Both the position numbers and the translations under genes were made by a program. Shown here in pieces: positions 34,409-43,534 of a DNA stretch of 64,000 nucleotides. Origin of the DNA: Solitalea lacus (GTDB lineage: Bacteria > Bacteroidota > Bacteroidia > Sphingobacteriales > Sphingobacteriaceae). The stretch is from the NCBI RefSeq assembly GCF_022014595.1, contig NZ_CP091740.1:1786200-1850199 (forward strand), given 5' to 3'. The stretch's first letter is position 1. The number at the start of each line of letters is the position of its first letter. The notes under the pieces are model-generated. The model was given only the letters and a program-made list of their open reading frames with translations, was not told where the DNA came from and ran no database searches.

Positions 34409-34774
34409 TTATATTGCTGCAATAGCTTCAATTTCTATTTTATAACCATAATGTAGTGCAGGAACAGGAACAATGCTGCGTGCAGGTTTGTTTTCTGTTC
34501 CAAAGAACTCTGCGTAAGAAGCATTTACGGCAGGCCAGTCGTTTACATCTGCAATGTAAACAGTGGTTTTTACAATTTTTTCTTTGCTACTGCCACCGGC
34601 TTCAGCTATCGCAAGCACTCTTTCAAGTGCAATTTTTACTTGCTCTGCTAATGGTGTTTCTGGTGGAAAGCCGGTAGGTAACTGACCCGAAATAAAAACA
34701 AATTGATTAGCTAAAACACCTTGGTTGTAGTGCCCGGCAGGTGTAGGCACTTTGTTGGAGGAAATAGGTGTCAT
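34409..34774 (-). CDS. RidA family enamine/imine deaminase
   Basis: The 121-residue product has the RidA (YjgF/YER057c/UK114) pattern: PAGHYNQGVLANQFVFISGQLPT, the TVYIADVNDWPAVNASYAEFF region, and the substrate-binding Arg and Pro in NKPARSIVPVPALHYGYKIEIEAIA. RidA hydrolyses the reactive 2-aminoacrylate and related intermediates released by PLP-dependent dehydratases. Its neighbour upstream is such a PLP-type enzyme gene on the other side of coaD. Genes from 34409 to 36657 form a probable minus-strand row. Confidence 0.9.
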   Translation of the reverse strand: MTPISSNKVPTPAGHYNQGVLANQFVFISGQLPTGFPPETPLAEQVKIALERVLAIAEAGGSSKEKIVKTTVYIADVNDWPAVNASYAEFFGTENKPARSIVPVPALHYGYKIEIEAIAAI

Positions 34775-34790
34775 AAGGTTTGTTTATAGG

Positions 34791-35252
34791 TTATAGAAAT
34801 TTCATTGCTTCTTTAGGAACAAACGGAGTGACATCGCCTTTGTTACGCAAAATATCACGCACAATTGTTGAGCTTATGGCAGAATATTCCGGCTTACTTA
34901 AAATAAAGATAGTTTCAATTTCAGGCTTCATGGCAGCATTAATCTGTGCAATTGCCCGTTCATATTCAAAGTCGGCCACAGAGCGAATGCCGCGAATCAT
35001 GTATTGAGCACCAATCTGATTGCAGAAGTTAACGGTAAGCCCCTCATAGGTTTTAATTTCTACTTTCGGGTCGCCATTGAAAACTGCATGCACAATTTCC
35101 TGACGTTTTTCAGGCGAAAGGAAAGTAGGTTTTGTACTGTTTAGTCCAATACCGATCACCACTTTATCAAATAAAGGCATGGCTCGCTTAACGATATCAA
35201 GATGAGCAATCGTAATAGGATCAAATGAGCCTGGAAATAAAGCTATTTTCAT
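34791..35252 (-). CDS. coaD: Phosphopantetheine adenylyltransferase
   Basis: The 153-residue product has the nucleotidyltransferase motif GSFDPITIAHLDIVKRA, with the His of the [T/H]xGH-like site, and the second conserved block EYSAISSTIVRDILRNKGDVTPFVP. The enzyme joins 4'-phosphopantetheine and ATP to form dephospho-CoA, the penultimate step of CoA synthesis. The upstream neighbour is rsmD, a conserved arrangement in many bacteria. The distance to rsmD is 23 bases, so co-transcription is likely. Confidence 0.95.
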   Translation of the reverse strand: MKIALFPGSFDPITIAHLDIVKRAMPLFDKVVIGIGLNSTKPTFLSPEKRQEIVHAVFNGDPKVEIKTYEGLTVNFCNQIGAQYMIRGIRSVADFEYERAIAQINAAMKPEIETIFILSKPEYSAISSTIVRDILRNKGDVTPFVPKEAMKFL

Positions 35253-35275
35253 TTTTGGGTTAAATTTAGGTTGAT

Positions 35276-35827
35276 TTAATTTTCAACCTGACTTGAAACT
35301 TCAAAAAAACTAAATGTTGATTGACCATATTTTCTGCCTGAGGCATAATTCGGAAAATTTTGCATATTGATAAATGATGCATGTTCAATAACCAATAAGC
35401 CATTTTCTTTTAGTAAGCCTTTTTCAAAAACTTTAGCAGCAATACGTTCAGGATTAGGCATATCGTAAGGCGGATCTGCAAAAATCAAATCATACTTTGT
35501 TGTTTCTAAATCCAAATATTTAAATACATCAGCTTTGTACGTTTTTATGGCTGTAAGCTGATGCTGAGTCGCTGTTTTTTTTATGTACTCCACGCAGCCC
35601 ATAAACTTATCTACCGAAGTGACCGAAGGGCAGCCTCTGGATGCCAGTTCAAAAGAAATGTTTCCTGTTCCGGCAAAAAGATCAAGTGCTGTTATTTCAT
35701 CAAAATCAAACCTGTTGAATAATATATTAAACAGTGATTCTTTTGATATATCAGTGGTTGGCCTAACCGGTAAGTTTTTAGGCGCTTGTAGTCGTATGCC
35801 TTTTAACTTACCGCCTATTATGCGCAT
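35276..35827 (-). CDS. rsmD: 16S rRNA (guanine(966)-N(2))-methyltransferase
   Basis: The 183-residue product begins MRIIGGKLKGIRLQAPKNLPVRPTTDISKESLFNIL, the RsmD start, then the SAM motif ALDLFAGTGNISFELASRGC and the N6/N2-methyltransferase motif IV FADPPYDMPNPE. It methylates G966 of 16S rRNA on the small ribosomal subunit. It overlaps the upstream DUF3822 gene by 10 bases, which implies coupled translation, and is followed by coaD. Confidence 0.95.
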   Translation of the reverse strand: MRIIGGKLKGIRLQAPKNLPVRPTTDISKESLFNILFNRFDFDEITALDLFAGTGNISFELASRGCPSVTSVDKFMGCVEYIKKTATQHQLTAIKTYKADVFKYLDLETTKYDLIFADPPYDMPNPERIAAKVFEKGLLKENGLLVIEHASFINMQNFPNYASGRKYGQSTFSFFEVSSQVEN

Positions 35828-36657
35828 AATTCTATATTGAAAAGTGAATAAAAGCGATGTTGTGGAATTTGAGTCAGCGCTTTACTGAAATAAAGTTCGT
35901 TCGATAATTCTCCGAAATTAACTTTTCGGAAATGTTCATGTATTAACTGATAGTTGGAATCTTCAGGTTTAATATCTCCCAACATGAAAACATTCAGGTC
36001 CTTCGGACTAAACCCTAATTTAGAACAAACAAACTGAGGGAAATAGATAAATTCATCGCTGGTAGTATAGTCAAAGTGATTAAAGAAAAGTAACTTCCCA
36101 TAGTTAAAAACAGCTACTTGAATGTAATTTCGCATTACGTTAATGTATAGAAGCTGTTTTTCAGTATGATTACTTTGTCTGATTAAACCCTCCAATAAGG
36201 GAGTGCCTTCATAGTAAATTTCTGCACCTGCAAAATACTGATCAGTGATTTGTTGCACCGAAGGGGGGAGCATGTAAATCTGCTTGGCACCTAATGATGG
36301 AACATGATCAATCATCAACTTTCCTTCCTGCTTGATGAAATTTACAGCAGTGTATTCATTGAGGTTCTTAATGTCGAATAAATCGACTGGAATTAAAGTA
36401 TGCTCATTGGAAGGAACGATAACCTTTGTTTTTGCAAACTTTTGGCTTAAAACCTCGTCCGTTGATATAAATTTTCCAATTGAAGAGAGAGGGATATTGT
36501 CATAATTGGCAAGCGCCACAAAGCGCTGCTGATTAGGATCTAAAATACAATAACTTAATCCGTTTTCTGAAATTTTTACGGTTAAATAATATTTTGAAGT
36601 ATGTTTTAACTTAAACGAATTATCTGCTATTTTAAATTGCTGTAGGTTCTGCTGCAT
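35818..36657 (-). CDS. DUF3822 family protein
   Basis: The 279-residue product matches the DUF3822 family, which is restricted to Bacteroidota and usually encoded directly before rsmD. It opens with residues like YLTVKISENGLSYCILDP, followed by VIVPSNEHTLIPVDLFD and a C-terminal VFMLGDIKPEDSNYQLIHEHF; the pattern resembles the actin-like ATPase fold of FtsA/PilM, but the phosphate loops are not convincing. There is no signal peptide. The strict linkage and 10-base overlap with rsmD and the coaD gene suggest a role close to ribosome or CoA maturation, which is unproven. Confidence 0.8.
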   Translation of the reverse strand: MQQNLQQFKIADNSFKLKHTSKYYLTVKISENGLSYCILDPNQQRFVALANYDNIPLSSIGKFISTDEVLSQKFAKTKVIVPSNEHTLIPVDLFDIKNLNEYTAVNFIKQEGKLMIDHVPSLGAKQIYMLPPSVQQITDQYFAGAEIYYEGTPLLEGLIRQSNHTEKQLLYINVMRNYIQVAVFNYGKLLFFNHFDYTTSDEFIYFPQFVCSKLGFSPKDLNVFMLGDIKPEDSNYQLIHEHFRKVNFGELSNELYFSKALTQIPQHRFYSLFNIELCA

Positions 36658-36675
36658 ATTTTAGGGCAATTCGTA

Positions 36676-36683
36676 CAAAAGTA
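36676..36683 (-). promoter_or_regulatory. Candidate -7 box for the DUF3822-rsmD-coaD row
   Basis: TACTTTTG on the minus strand fits TAnnTTTG and lies 18 bases in front of the ATG. No TTTG is found at the usual -33 distance. Confidence 0.35.
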
Positions 36684-36776
36684 CAATTAAAGTTAACAGT
36701 TAGTATTTAAAAGTACGATTGAGATTATATTTTTGAGCAAAGGACGTTCGTTTAGTTAAAATTATACCTCAATTAA

Positions 36777-37700
36777 TTATATGCTCTCCTGAATAATGGT
36801 TTTAACGGCCTGTTGCGGTGTTGTCGGTTCTATTCCGAACTGTTGCTTGAATTTAGAACTGTTAAAAACATAATCTCTGTCATACTGATACAGCATTTCC
36901 TTAAATTCCTTCATTATTGGCATGAAAAGCCCCATAAAGCTAATTAACCATGTTGGCAAAACCATAGTTTTGGGTTTTACGTTTAACTCTCTGGCAAATA
37001 GTTCAATCCATTGTCTTCCTGTTAAGTTGCTTGAGGAAGTTGGTAAATGCCAAACCTGATTAAAAGCAGCTGAATTGTTTCCCAGAACCGCTGTAGCTTT
37101 TGCTGCATCAGGTACAAAAGTGAATGAATGGATTTTATCTGTAGTTATAAACCAGTTGGCCGCTTTTCCCTTTTTTAGATTTTTATAAACTAGTTCAACC
37201 AAGACACTGTTATGTGTTCCTATAAAATCAGCAGAACGAGCTATTAAAGCAGTTAAATTTCCCGTTTCTACTTCACTTAAAATCATATTAGCAATTTGAG
37301 CTCGTACTTTACCTTTTTTGCTTGTTGGACGAATTGGAGTTTCTTCTGTCATATCAAAAAGAAAATCCCGATCGTACATATACATATTATCAAAGAAAAC
37401 CAGTTTAGCATTATGCTTTTTGCAAGCCGTTATAACGCTATGTGCTAATTCGGGCCATTTTTTTTGCCAGACTTTGGTGTTGTACTCAAAACCAATTACC
37501 AGATAGACCACCTCAGAGCCTTCTACGGCCTTGTCAACCTGATTTTTATCAGAAAGGTCAGCAGAATAAAGTTGGTCGGATTCGTTTATTTTCTTTGGAT
37601 TTCTGCTTACTAACCTTATTTCTTTGGTATAGTTGGAAAGTTCTTTGGCCAGTTCAATGCCAACTGCTCCGCCTGCTCCTAAAATTGTTTGTAATGCCAT
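36777..37700 (-). CDS. NAD(P)-dependent epimerase/dehydratase-like (SDR superfamily)
   Basis: The 307-residue product belongs to the extended or atypical short-chain dehydrogenase superfamily. The Rossmann motif is visible as TILGAGGAVGIELAKELS with GxGGxxG spacing, followed by LVSRNPKK (a basic residue at the end of beta-2 fits NADP preference). The catalytic Tyr-x-x-x-Lys is not seen in the standard place: FFDNMYMYDRDF has Tyr but no Lys four residues further, so activity as a classical dehydrogenase is doubtful. It may be an NmrA-like regulator or a sugar/quinone-type reductase. It stands alone, divergent from the GreA-like gene. Confidence 0.75.
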   Translation of the reverse strand: MALQTILGAGGAVGIELAKELSNYTKEIRLVSRNPKKINESDQLYSADLSDKNQVDKAVEGSEVVYLVIGFEYNTKVWQKKWPELAHSVITACKKHNAKLVFFDNMYMYDRDFLFDMTEETPIRPTSKKGKVRAQIANMILSEVETGNLTALIARSADFIGTHNSVLVELVYKNLKKGKAANWFITTDKIHSFTFVPDAAKATAVLGNNSAAFNQVWHLPTSSSNLTGRQWIELFARELNVKPKTMVLPTWLISFMGLFMPIMKEFKEMLYQYDRDYVFNSSKFKQQFGIEPTTPQQAVKTIIQESI

Positions 37701-37877
37701 GTTTAGTTAAATGTTGCCTAAAAGTATATGAAAGGATTTTTGTGGAGAATAGTAATAAGGTCTATAAAGCTTTTGTGTCGGTGAATATTGGGTTTTGCTC
37801 GGTAAACTTTCTGTTTTCAATTAAAGGTAGTGGCCGTTTATTGAATTTTCTCATAAAAAGCTTTTCTTTGCAGGTCC

Positions 37878-38330
37878 ATGAAAACAATAAAACATCAACT
37901 TTATAAAGCTTGTCAGGATTATGTTGAACAGCGTATAAATACTATTGAAAAAGCTATAAACTCAGCACGCGAAACTGCAACTAGTGATTCCAAAAGCAGT
38001 GCCGGTGATAAATACGAAACTACACGGGAAATGATGCAGCAAGAAATAGATAGAAATACCGTTCAGTTAAATGAAGCAGTAAAGCTAAAGCAATTGCTTG
38101 CATTGATCAGCCCTGATAAAAGTTCAACAACAGTTCAATCGGGAAGTTTAGTCCTAACTAATAACGGCAACTTCTTTATTGCGATTAGCGTAGGCGGTTT
38201 AGAAGTTAACGGAGTTAAATATTTTGCCATTTCCCCGTCCTCACCAATAGGTGTCAGATTGATGAATTTAAAACCCGGCGAGCCGTTTCATTTCAACGGA
38301 AAAACGTATCTTATAAATAGTATAGAATAA
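37878..38330 (+). CDS. GreA/GreB-like coiled-coil protein
   Basis: The 150-residue product has the two-part layout of transcript-cleavage factors: an N-terminal helical hairpin (about residues 10-77) and a C-terminal beta domain (about 85-150). The hairpin region ARETATSDSKSSAGDKYETTREMMQQE aligns by eye with the GreA segment [20 protein letters not shown] and keeps an Asp and a Glu near the tip. The C-terminal SPSSPIGVRLMNLKPGEPFHFNGKTYLI resembles the GreA ending SPIARGLIGKEEDD. Similar Bacteroidota proteins are commonly labelled 3-oxoacyl-ACP synthase, which the length rules out. It is probably a transcription or RNA polymerase-binding factor, but this is inference. Confidence 0.65.
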   Translation: MKTIKHQLYKACQDYVEQRINTIEKAINSARETATSDSKSSAGDKYETTREMMQQEIDRNTVQLNEAVKLKQLLALISPDKSSTTVQSGSLVLTNNGNFFIAISVGGLEVNGVKYFAISPSSPIGVRLMNLKPGEPFHFNGKTYLINSIE

Positions 38331-38350
38331 AAGTAGTTGAGTTGCTAGAC

Positions 38351-39067
38351 TTACTCTTCCTTTGAACTTTTTTTGGAGGATCGCTTTGATTCTATTTCCA
38401 TTGAAACCAACCGTGCTATTAAAATTGCTGGATAAAGCTGTCCTATTAATCCTTCGAGCATTACAAAAGAGCGTGCAAACGGATGTGTCGCAGTAATATC
38501 GCCGTAGCCTGTGGTGGTTAAGGTTACAAAACTAAAATAGGTAAATTGGTTGGCTGCCTCCTCTACGGTTAGTGGGCCATCGGTGAAGTTTATGGTAAAT
38601 GAGTCGGGAATTATTGAAAAGATAATACGATAACAATACGTAAATAAAATGGCAATAATAAGATATGCGGCTACAGCTCCTTCAATCCTCTTAAGGGAGA
38701 TTTTTCCCTCTCCAAACACTTTTTGCAAGATCACCACCAATAAAGCAATAAAGTAAACTATTGATAGAAGTAAGTCGATACGAGTGAGTATTTGATTGTA
38801 GCTTATCGCATTTAGCCATTTAACAGCAAAGGTAATTGTTCCAATAACCATTGCAGGATATCGAACAGACCGGCGATTTGAAACTGCAAAAATTCCTGAT
38901 ACAAGCAAAATTGTTAAGAAGAGTTCGAGTAATATACCTGAGGTTGGAAATTGAATACTTTTTAACGGAGATAAAATAAAAACGATAAGGACTAAAATGC
39001 CTAAAACTACTGAAAAACTCCGGTCGTTTGACCAGAAATCAACCATTCTGAAGAAAAGCTTCTGCAT
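38351..39067 (-). CDS. Two-pore-type potassium ion channel protein
   Basis: The 238-residue integral membrane protein has several hydrophobic helices (about 18-32, 45-61, 73-85, 97-115, 130-153, 200-225). The pore loop TLTTTGYGD at residues 182-190 is the K+ selectivity filter. After the last helix there is a short basic Ser/Lys-rich tail. It should conduct K+ across the inner membrane; the low number of helices fits a simple bacterial ion channel family (Ion_trans_2). It ends 20 bases from the converging GreA-like gene. Confidence 0.85.
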   Translation of the reverse strand: MQKLFFRMVDFWSNDRSFSVVLGILVLIVFILSPLKSIQFPTSGILLELFLTILLVSGIFAVSNRRSVRYPAMVIGTITFAVKWLNAISYNQILTRIDLLLSIVYFIALLVVILQKVFGEGKISLKRIEGAVAAYLIIAILFTYCYRIIFSIIPDSFTINFTDGPLTVEEAANQFTYFSFVTLTTTGYGDITATHPFARSFVMLEGLIGQLYPAILIARLVSMEIESKRSSKKSSKEE

Positions 39068-39408
39068 ACACGTTCAATAACGCAAGGATAGTGTTTTAAT
39101 TATTAAGTTAATGAAAATGACGCTTCTTTCTGAATGTAAAATTAATTTGTTAGATAAGAAGCTAAATTATCCTTGATCTTAAATCAAAAATAACTTATAA
39201 TTAAGAAAATAACTTTAGGCTATTTTAGTTAAATATCATTTTTCTTGTTGCACTTCTTTTTGTCAATTACTGAAAAAACAGCAGTATAAATTAAAACAAA
39301 AAGGTCATTTTGTCAGTTTAATTAGCTTTTACCTGTAATAATTTCTGATTAACTTTAGTCGACCTACGTTGGATAATTCTTTGATAACCCTTCTCCAAGG
39401 ATATAACT
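39068..39408. promoter_or_regulatory. Intergenic region in front of clpB, with repeated TTTTGTCA
   Basis: About 340 bases between divergent genes with no reading frame. TTTTGTCA occurs twice, at 39258-39265 and 39308-39315, exactly 50 bases apart. No CIRCE element and no good TAnnTTTG promoter was found for clpB; ATTCTTTG at about 39376-39383 is the nearest. Whether the repeats bind a stress regulator is unknown. Confidence 0.35.
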
Positions 39409-42027
39409 ATGAATTTTAACAACTTCACTATTAAAGCTCAAGAAGCGGTAAATAAGGCTTCTGAAATAGCAATGGGTTTTCAGCAACAATCCATTGAAAC
39501 TGCTCATCTTCTAAAAGGAATTTTATCGGTTGATGAGAATATTGCTACTTATCTTCTCAAAAAACTGAATGTAAATATTCAACGCCTCGAAACAAGTTTG
39601 GACGAGCAAATACAGTCATTTCCTAAAGTCTCAGGCAGTAGTCTTTATCTATCTAACGATGCGACTAAGGCCCTGCAAAAAGCAAACTCATACCTGAAAG
39701 AGTTTAACGATGAGTTTGTTTCCATTGAACATATTTTACTGGGTATTTTAAGTGGAAACGATAGAACTGCAACAGTTTTAAAAGATTTAGGTGTCAACGA
39801 GAAAGATCTTAAAAAGGCAATTAATCAACTTCGGGGAGGTAGTCGTGTTACGGATCAAAACGCTGAGGCAACTTATAATGCGCTGAATAAATATGCAAAG
39901 AATTTGAATGAAATGGCACAGCAGGGTAAGCTTGATCCGGTGATTGGTAGAGATGAAGAAATTCGTCGTGTTATTCAGATTCTTTCACGCAGAACTAAAA
40001 ATAATCCAATTCTTATCGGTGAGCCAGGCGTTGGTAAAACGGCCATAGCCGAAGGTATTGCACATCGTATTGTAAATGGTGATGTGCCTGAAAACCTTAA
40101 ATCTAAAACCATATATTCATTGGATATGGGAGCATTAATTGCCGGGGCGAAATATAAAGGAGAGTTTGAGGAGCGTTTGAAAGCCGTGGTTAAGGAGGTG
40201 CAAAGTTCTGACGGTGAAATAATCATGTTTATTGATGAGATTCATACATTGATAGGGGCCGGAGCATCAGAAGGGGCTATGGATGCAGCTAATATTTTAA
40301 AACCAGCCTTGGCAAGAGGAGAACTGCGCTCAGTTGGAGCTACTACATTAAATGAGTACCAAAAGTATTTTGAAAAGGATAAAGCGCTTGAACGTCGTTT
40401 TCAAAAGGTAATGGTAGAAGAGCCTACCCGTGAAGATGCCATCTCTATTTTACGTGGAATCAAGGAACGCTATGAATCGCACCATAAAGTTCGGGTTAAG
40501 GATGAAGCTATTATTGCTTCAGTTGAACTATCACAACGTTACATTTCAGACCGTTTTTTACCAGATAAAGCTATTGATTTAATGGATGAGGCAGCTGCTA
40601 AATTACGGCTGGAAATGGATTCAAAACCAGAGGCGCTTGATGAACTCGATCGTAAAATTATGCAGCTGGAGATTGAGCGTGAAGCCATCAAACGTGAAAA
40701 TGATGAAAAGAAACTAGCTCAGTTAAGTGAGGAAATAGCCAATTTAAGTGAGCAACGGAATGATTTAAAGGCCAAATGGCAAGGCGAAAAGGATCTTGTA
40801 GAAGAAATTCAAAATAAGAAAAAGGATTTGGAAAGCTTTAAGCTTTCTATTGAGCAAGCTAAGCGTAATGGGGATTTCGCTTATGCATCGGAACTTCAAT
40901 ATGCCAAATTGCCTGAAACTGAAAAGCAGATTGAGGAACTTACTCAAAAGCTGGATGATATGCAGCATGGTCAGCGTATGCTGAAAGAGGAAGTTACCGC
41001 AGATGATATTGCTGGTGTGGTTTCTCGTTGGACAGGCATTCCTATTACCAAGTTAGTTGAGAGCGAAAAGCAAAAGCTTCTTCATTTAGAAGAGGAGTTG
41101 CATAATCGTGTTGCAGGGCAGGAAGAGGCAATAGAGGCTGTTTCAGATGCGATTCGTCGCAGTAGAGCGGGATTGCAAGATCGCAAACGTCCTATCGGTT
41201 CGTTCATTTTCTTAGGTACAACTGGTGTAGGTAAAACGGAATTGGCTAAAGCTCTTGCTGAAATTTTATTTAATGACGAGCATAATATGGTTCGGATTGA
41301 TATGTCTGAATACCAGGAACGACATGCCGTTTCCCGTTTGATTGGAGCTCCTCCGGGTTATGTAGGTTATGATGAAGGCGGACAATTAACAGAGGCTGTA
41401 AGACGAAGACCTTATTCTGTGATTTTGCTTGATGAAATTGAAAAGGCACATCCTGATGTGTTCAATATTTTGCTCCAGGTGCTTGATGATGGACGATTAA
41501 CCGATAATAAAGGTCGTGTGGTTGATTTTAAAAATGCCATCATCATCATGACTTCAAACATCGGTTCGCAAATTATCCAGGAAAGTTTCCTTGAAATGGA
41601 TGAATTCAATAAAGATGAGGTTTTGGCTCGTACTAAAAACGAGGTTTTTGAGGTGCTTAAGAAAAGCGTTCGACCAGAATTTTTGAATCGTGTTGATGAG
41701 GTGGTTATGTTTACGCCGTTGAGTCGGAAGGAAATATCTGAAATTGTACGTATTCAATTTGAAAATGTGCAACGTACCTTACGTGAGATAGGAATTGAAA
41801 TGGACGCTAGTGAAGATGCTTTGGATTGGCTGGCTCAGTTGGGTTACGATCCGCAATTTGGAGCTCGTCCGTTGAAACGTGTTATGCAAAAACGGATTTT
41901 AAATGAACTTTCAAAGCAAATTTTAGCAGGAAAGGTGCAAAAGGAGTCAAAAATTAAGCTAGATATGTTCGATAATCAGTTCGTGTTTTATAATGCTGAA
42001 GACGAAAAGGAAAGTTCAAAAAAATAA
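39409..42027 (+). CDS. clpB: ATP-dependent chaperone ClpB
   Basis: The 872-residue product has the ClpB domain order: N-domain (about 1-150), first AAA+ domain with Walker [14 protein letters not shown] near residue 204, a long middle coiled-coil domain (about 400-530, [23 protein letters not shown]...), and second AAA+ with Walker [17 protein letters not shown] near residue 603 and Walker [15 protein letters not shown]. The middle domain distinguishes ClpB from ClpA and ClpC. The protein pulls aggregated proteins apart together with DnaK. The gene is transcribed alone and closed by a strong terminator. Confidence 0.96.
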   Translation: MNFNNFTIKAQEAVNKASEIAMGFQQQSIETAHLLKGILSVDENIATYLLKKLNVNIQRLETSLDEQIQSFPKVSGSSLYLSNDATKALQKANSYLKEFNDEFVSIEHILLGILSGNDRTATVLKDLGVNEKDLKKAINQLRGGSRVTDQNAEATYNALNKYAKNLNEMAQQGKLDPVIGRDEEIRRVIQILSRRTKNNPILIGEPGVGKTAIAEGIAHRIVNGDVPENLKSKTIYSLDMGALIAGAKYKGEFEERLKAVVKEVQSSDGEIIMFIDEIHTLIGAGASEGAMDAANILKPALARGELRSVGATTLNEYQKYFEKDKALERRFQKVMVEEPTREDAISILRGIKERYESHHKVRVKDEAIIASVELSQRYISDRFLPDKAIDLMDEAAAKLRLEMDSKPEALDELDRKIMQLEIEREAIKRENDEKKLAQLSEEIANLSEQRNDLKAKWQGEKDLVEEIQNKKKDLESFKLSIEQAKRNGDFAYASELQYAKLPETEKQIEELTQKLDDMQHGQRMLKEEVTADDIAGVVSRWTGIPITKLVESEKQKLLHLEEELHNRVAGQEEAIEAVSDAIRRSRAGLQDRKRPIGSFIFLGTTGVGKTELAKALAEILFNDEHNMVRIDMSEYQERHAVSRLIGAPPGYVGYDEGGQLTEAVRRRPYSVILLDEIEKAHPDVFNILLQVLDDGRLTDNKGRVVDFKNAIIIMTSNIGSQIIQESFLEMDEFNKDEVLARTKNEVFEVLKKSVRPEFLNRVDEVVMFTPLSRKEISEIVRIQFENVQRTLREIGIEMDASEDALDWLAQLGYDPQFGARPLKRVMQKRILNELSKQILAGKVQKESKIKLDMFDNQFVFYNAEDEKESSKK

Positions 42028-42049
42028 GTTTCAATTGTGTGTTAATTAA

Positions 42050-42088
42050 AAAACGAAAGGCTGCCTTTGTAGAGCAGCCTTTCGTTTT
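42050..42088. terminator. Bidirectional intrinsic terminator
   Basis: Perfect 15-bp arms AAAACGAAAGGCTGC (42050-42064) and GCAGCCTTTCGTTTT (42074-42088). It serves the convergent clpB and pyrE genes. Confidence 0.88.
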
Positions 42089-42101
42089 AATTGAAAATAC
42101 C

Positions 42102-42743
42102 TTATTTGCCCCAAGTTGCCGGATCCTTTCTCCAGGCACCAAGTGCATCAAGTTGTGATTCCTGAATAAAGCCGTGCTTTAAAGCAGTTTCAATCAGTAC
42201 ATTGTAGTTACTTAAACTATGAAATACGCATTTAGCTTCTTTAAAAGCTTCTTCGGTTTGCGGAAAACCATAGTTGAAAATTGAAACCAAGCCGGCAACA
42301 TCGCAACCTGCAGCGCGTAACGATTCAACTGCTGCTAGCGAGCTTTTTCCGGTTGAAATTAAATCTTCAATTACGACAACACGCTCCCCGGGCTTCAATT
42401 CGCCTTCAATTTGATTGCCCATGCCATGCTTTTTAGCTTCTGAACGAACGTATGCAAATGGCAATCCTAAATCTTGCGCCACCAAAACACCTTGTGGAAT
42501 ACCTGCCGTAGCTACACCTGCAATAGCACCTACAGCACCAAACTCCTCATTTATAAGGCTGGTTAACTGCTGACGAATGTAGGTACGTACAGTTGGATGC
42601 GATAGAGAAACGCGATTATCACAGTAAATTGGCGATTTCCAACCTGAAGTCCAAGTGAATGGATTCTCAGGTTGCAATTTAATTGCTTTAATTTGCAGTA
42701 AAAACTCTGCAATCTTAATAGCGGATTCATTCTTTAAAGACAT
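42102..42743 (-). CDS. pyrE: Orotate phosphoribosyltransferase
   Basis: The 213-residue product matches type I phosphoribosyltransferases: the PRPP-binding motif VVVIEDLISTGKSS at residues 122-135 and the early segment NPFTWTSGWKSPIYCDNR and the flexible loop YVRSEAKKHGMGNQIEG are as in PyrE. It converts orotate and PRPP to OMP in pyrimidine synthesis. The ATG is the complement of CAT at 42741-42743 and shares two bases with the ATG of the divergent Nudix gene. A TACCTTTG on the minus strand at 42748-42755, inside the Nudix coding region, could be its -7 box and would give a transcript with almost no leader. Confidence 0.95.
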   Translation of the reverse strand: MSLKNESAIKIAEFLLQIKAIKLQPENPFTWTSGWKSPIYCDNRVSLSHPTVRTYIRQQLTSLINEEFGAVGAIAGVATAGIPQGVLVAQDLGLPFAYVRSEAKKHGMGNQIEGELKPGERVVVIEDLISTGKSSLAAVESLRAAGCDVAGLVSIFNYGFPQTEEAFKEAKCVFHSLSNYNVLIETALKHGFIQESQLDALGAWRKDPATWGK

Positions 42744-43347
42744 GGCGCAAAGGTATATAATTTATATTAAGGACACACCTCTTTTTATCACTCAGCCAAA
42801 TGTATTGCCAAAAGATACAATATTCTTGCGTGTAAATGAACACACTATTCTAAATGAAGTCAAAAAAACTTTGATAGGAGAAACTCATCAGCCTATGCTT
42901 TTTGAATCAAGTTCACCTAAAGAAACAATGGCTTTTTTATGTGAAATATTTGAGTGTATTGAAGCTGCCGGAGGGTTAGTGAAAAACGTTAATGAAGAGT
43001 ATCTTTTCATTTATCGTTTAGGTAAATGGGATTTACCTAAGGGGAAGTTAGAAACTGGGGAATCGGTAGTTGAATGTGCTGTTCGAGAAGTTGAAGAAGA
43101 ATGTGGAATTACAGTGAACTCTGTTTCGCATGAATTGCCATCAACCTATCATGTTTATGAACTGAAAAATAAGCTCATATTGAAAAGAACTTATTGGTTT
43201 GCTATGGATTATAAAGGAAATGGTAAGTTAATTCCGCAAATAGAAGAATCTATTGAAGCCGTTAAGTGGCTGCCTAAAGAAGAGTTTAATGTCGTTTTAA
43301 ATAATACCTATCCGGCGATAAAAGGACTGTTGGAAGATATAAAGTAG
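42742..43347 (+). CDS. Nudix hydrolase
   Basis: The 201-residue product has a complete Nudix box, GKLETGESVVECAVREVEEECGI, fitting G-x5-E-x7-R-E-U-x-E-E-x-G-U and so should hydrolyse a nucleoside diphosphate linked to another group. The N-terminal part (IIYIKDTPLFITQ) is a short beta domain seen in several Bacteroidota Nudix proteins. The substrate is unknown. The ATG at 42742 (MAQRYIIYI) is chosen instead of an earlier start in the pyrE coding region because the conserved part begins there. The start codon overlaps that of pyrE on the other strand. Confidence 0.88.
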   Translation: MAQRYIIYIKDTPLFITQPNVLPKDTIFLRVNEHTILNEVKKTLIGETHQPMLFESSSPKETMAFLCEIFECIEAAGGLVKNVNEEYLFIYRLGKWDLPKGKLETGESVVECAVREVEEECGITVNSVSHELPSTYHVYELKNKLILKRTYWFAMDYKGNGKLIPQIEESIEAVKWLPKEEFNVVLNNTYPAIKGLLEDIK

Positions 43348-43356
43348 ATTAAACCA

Positions 43357-43392
43357 AAGAAGCCTGCAAGATCAACCTTGCAGGCTTCTTTT
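43357..43392 (+). terminator. Intrinsic terminator after the Nudix gene
   Basis: Perfect 14-bp arms AAGAAGCCTGCAAG (43357-43370) and CTTGCAGGCTTCTT (43377-43390), followed by T. Confidence 0.85.
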
Positions 43393-43534
43393 CTAATACT
43401 TAACAAGGTTTGTTGAAGTATTTCAAGTATCAAAAAAAATAAGCTAAATTCAAGAGTATAGATAGAATACCCACATATTGCTAGGTGCCAATCAGAAGTT
43501 GTTCCATTCATACAATTATCTATTCTGTAAGAAA

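Noticed and set aside
42655-42741. Upstream in-frame start for the Nudix protein inside pyrE
   Set aside because: The extra 29 residues are Cys/Ile-rich antisense of pyrE and unlike the start of Nudix relatives.
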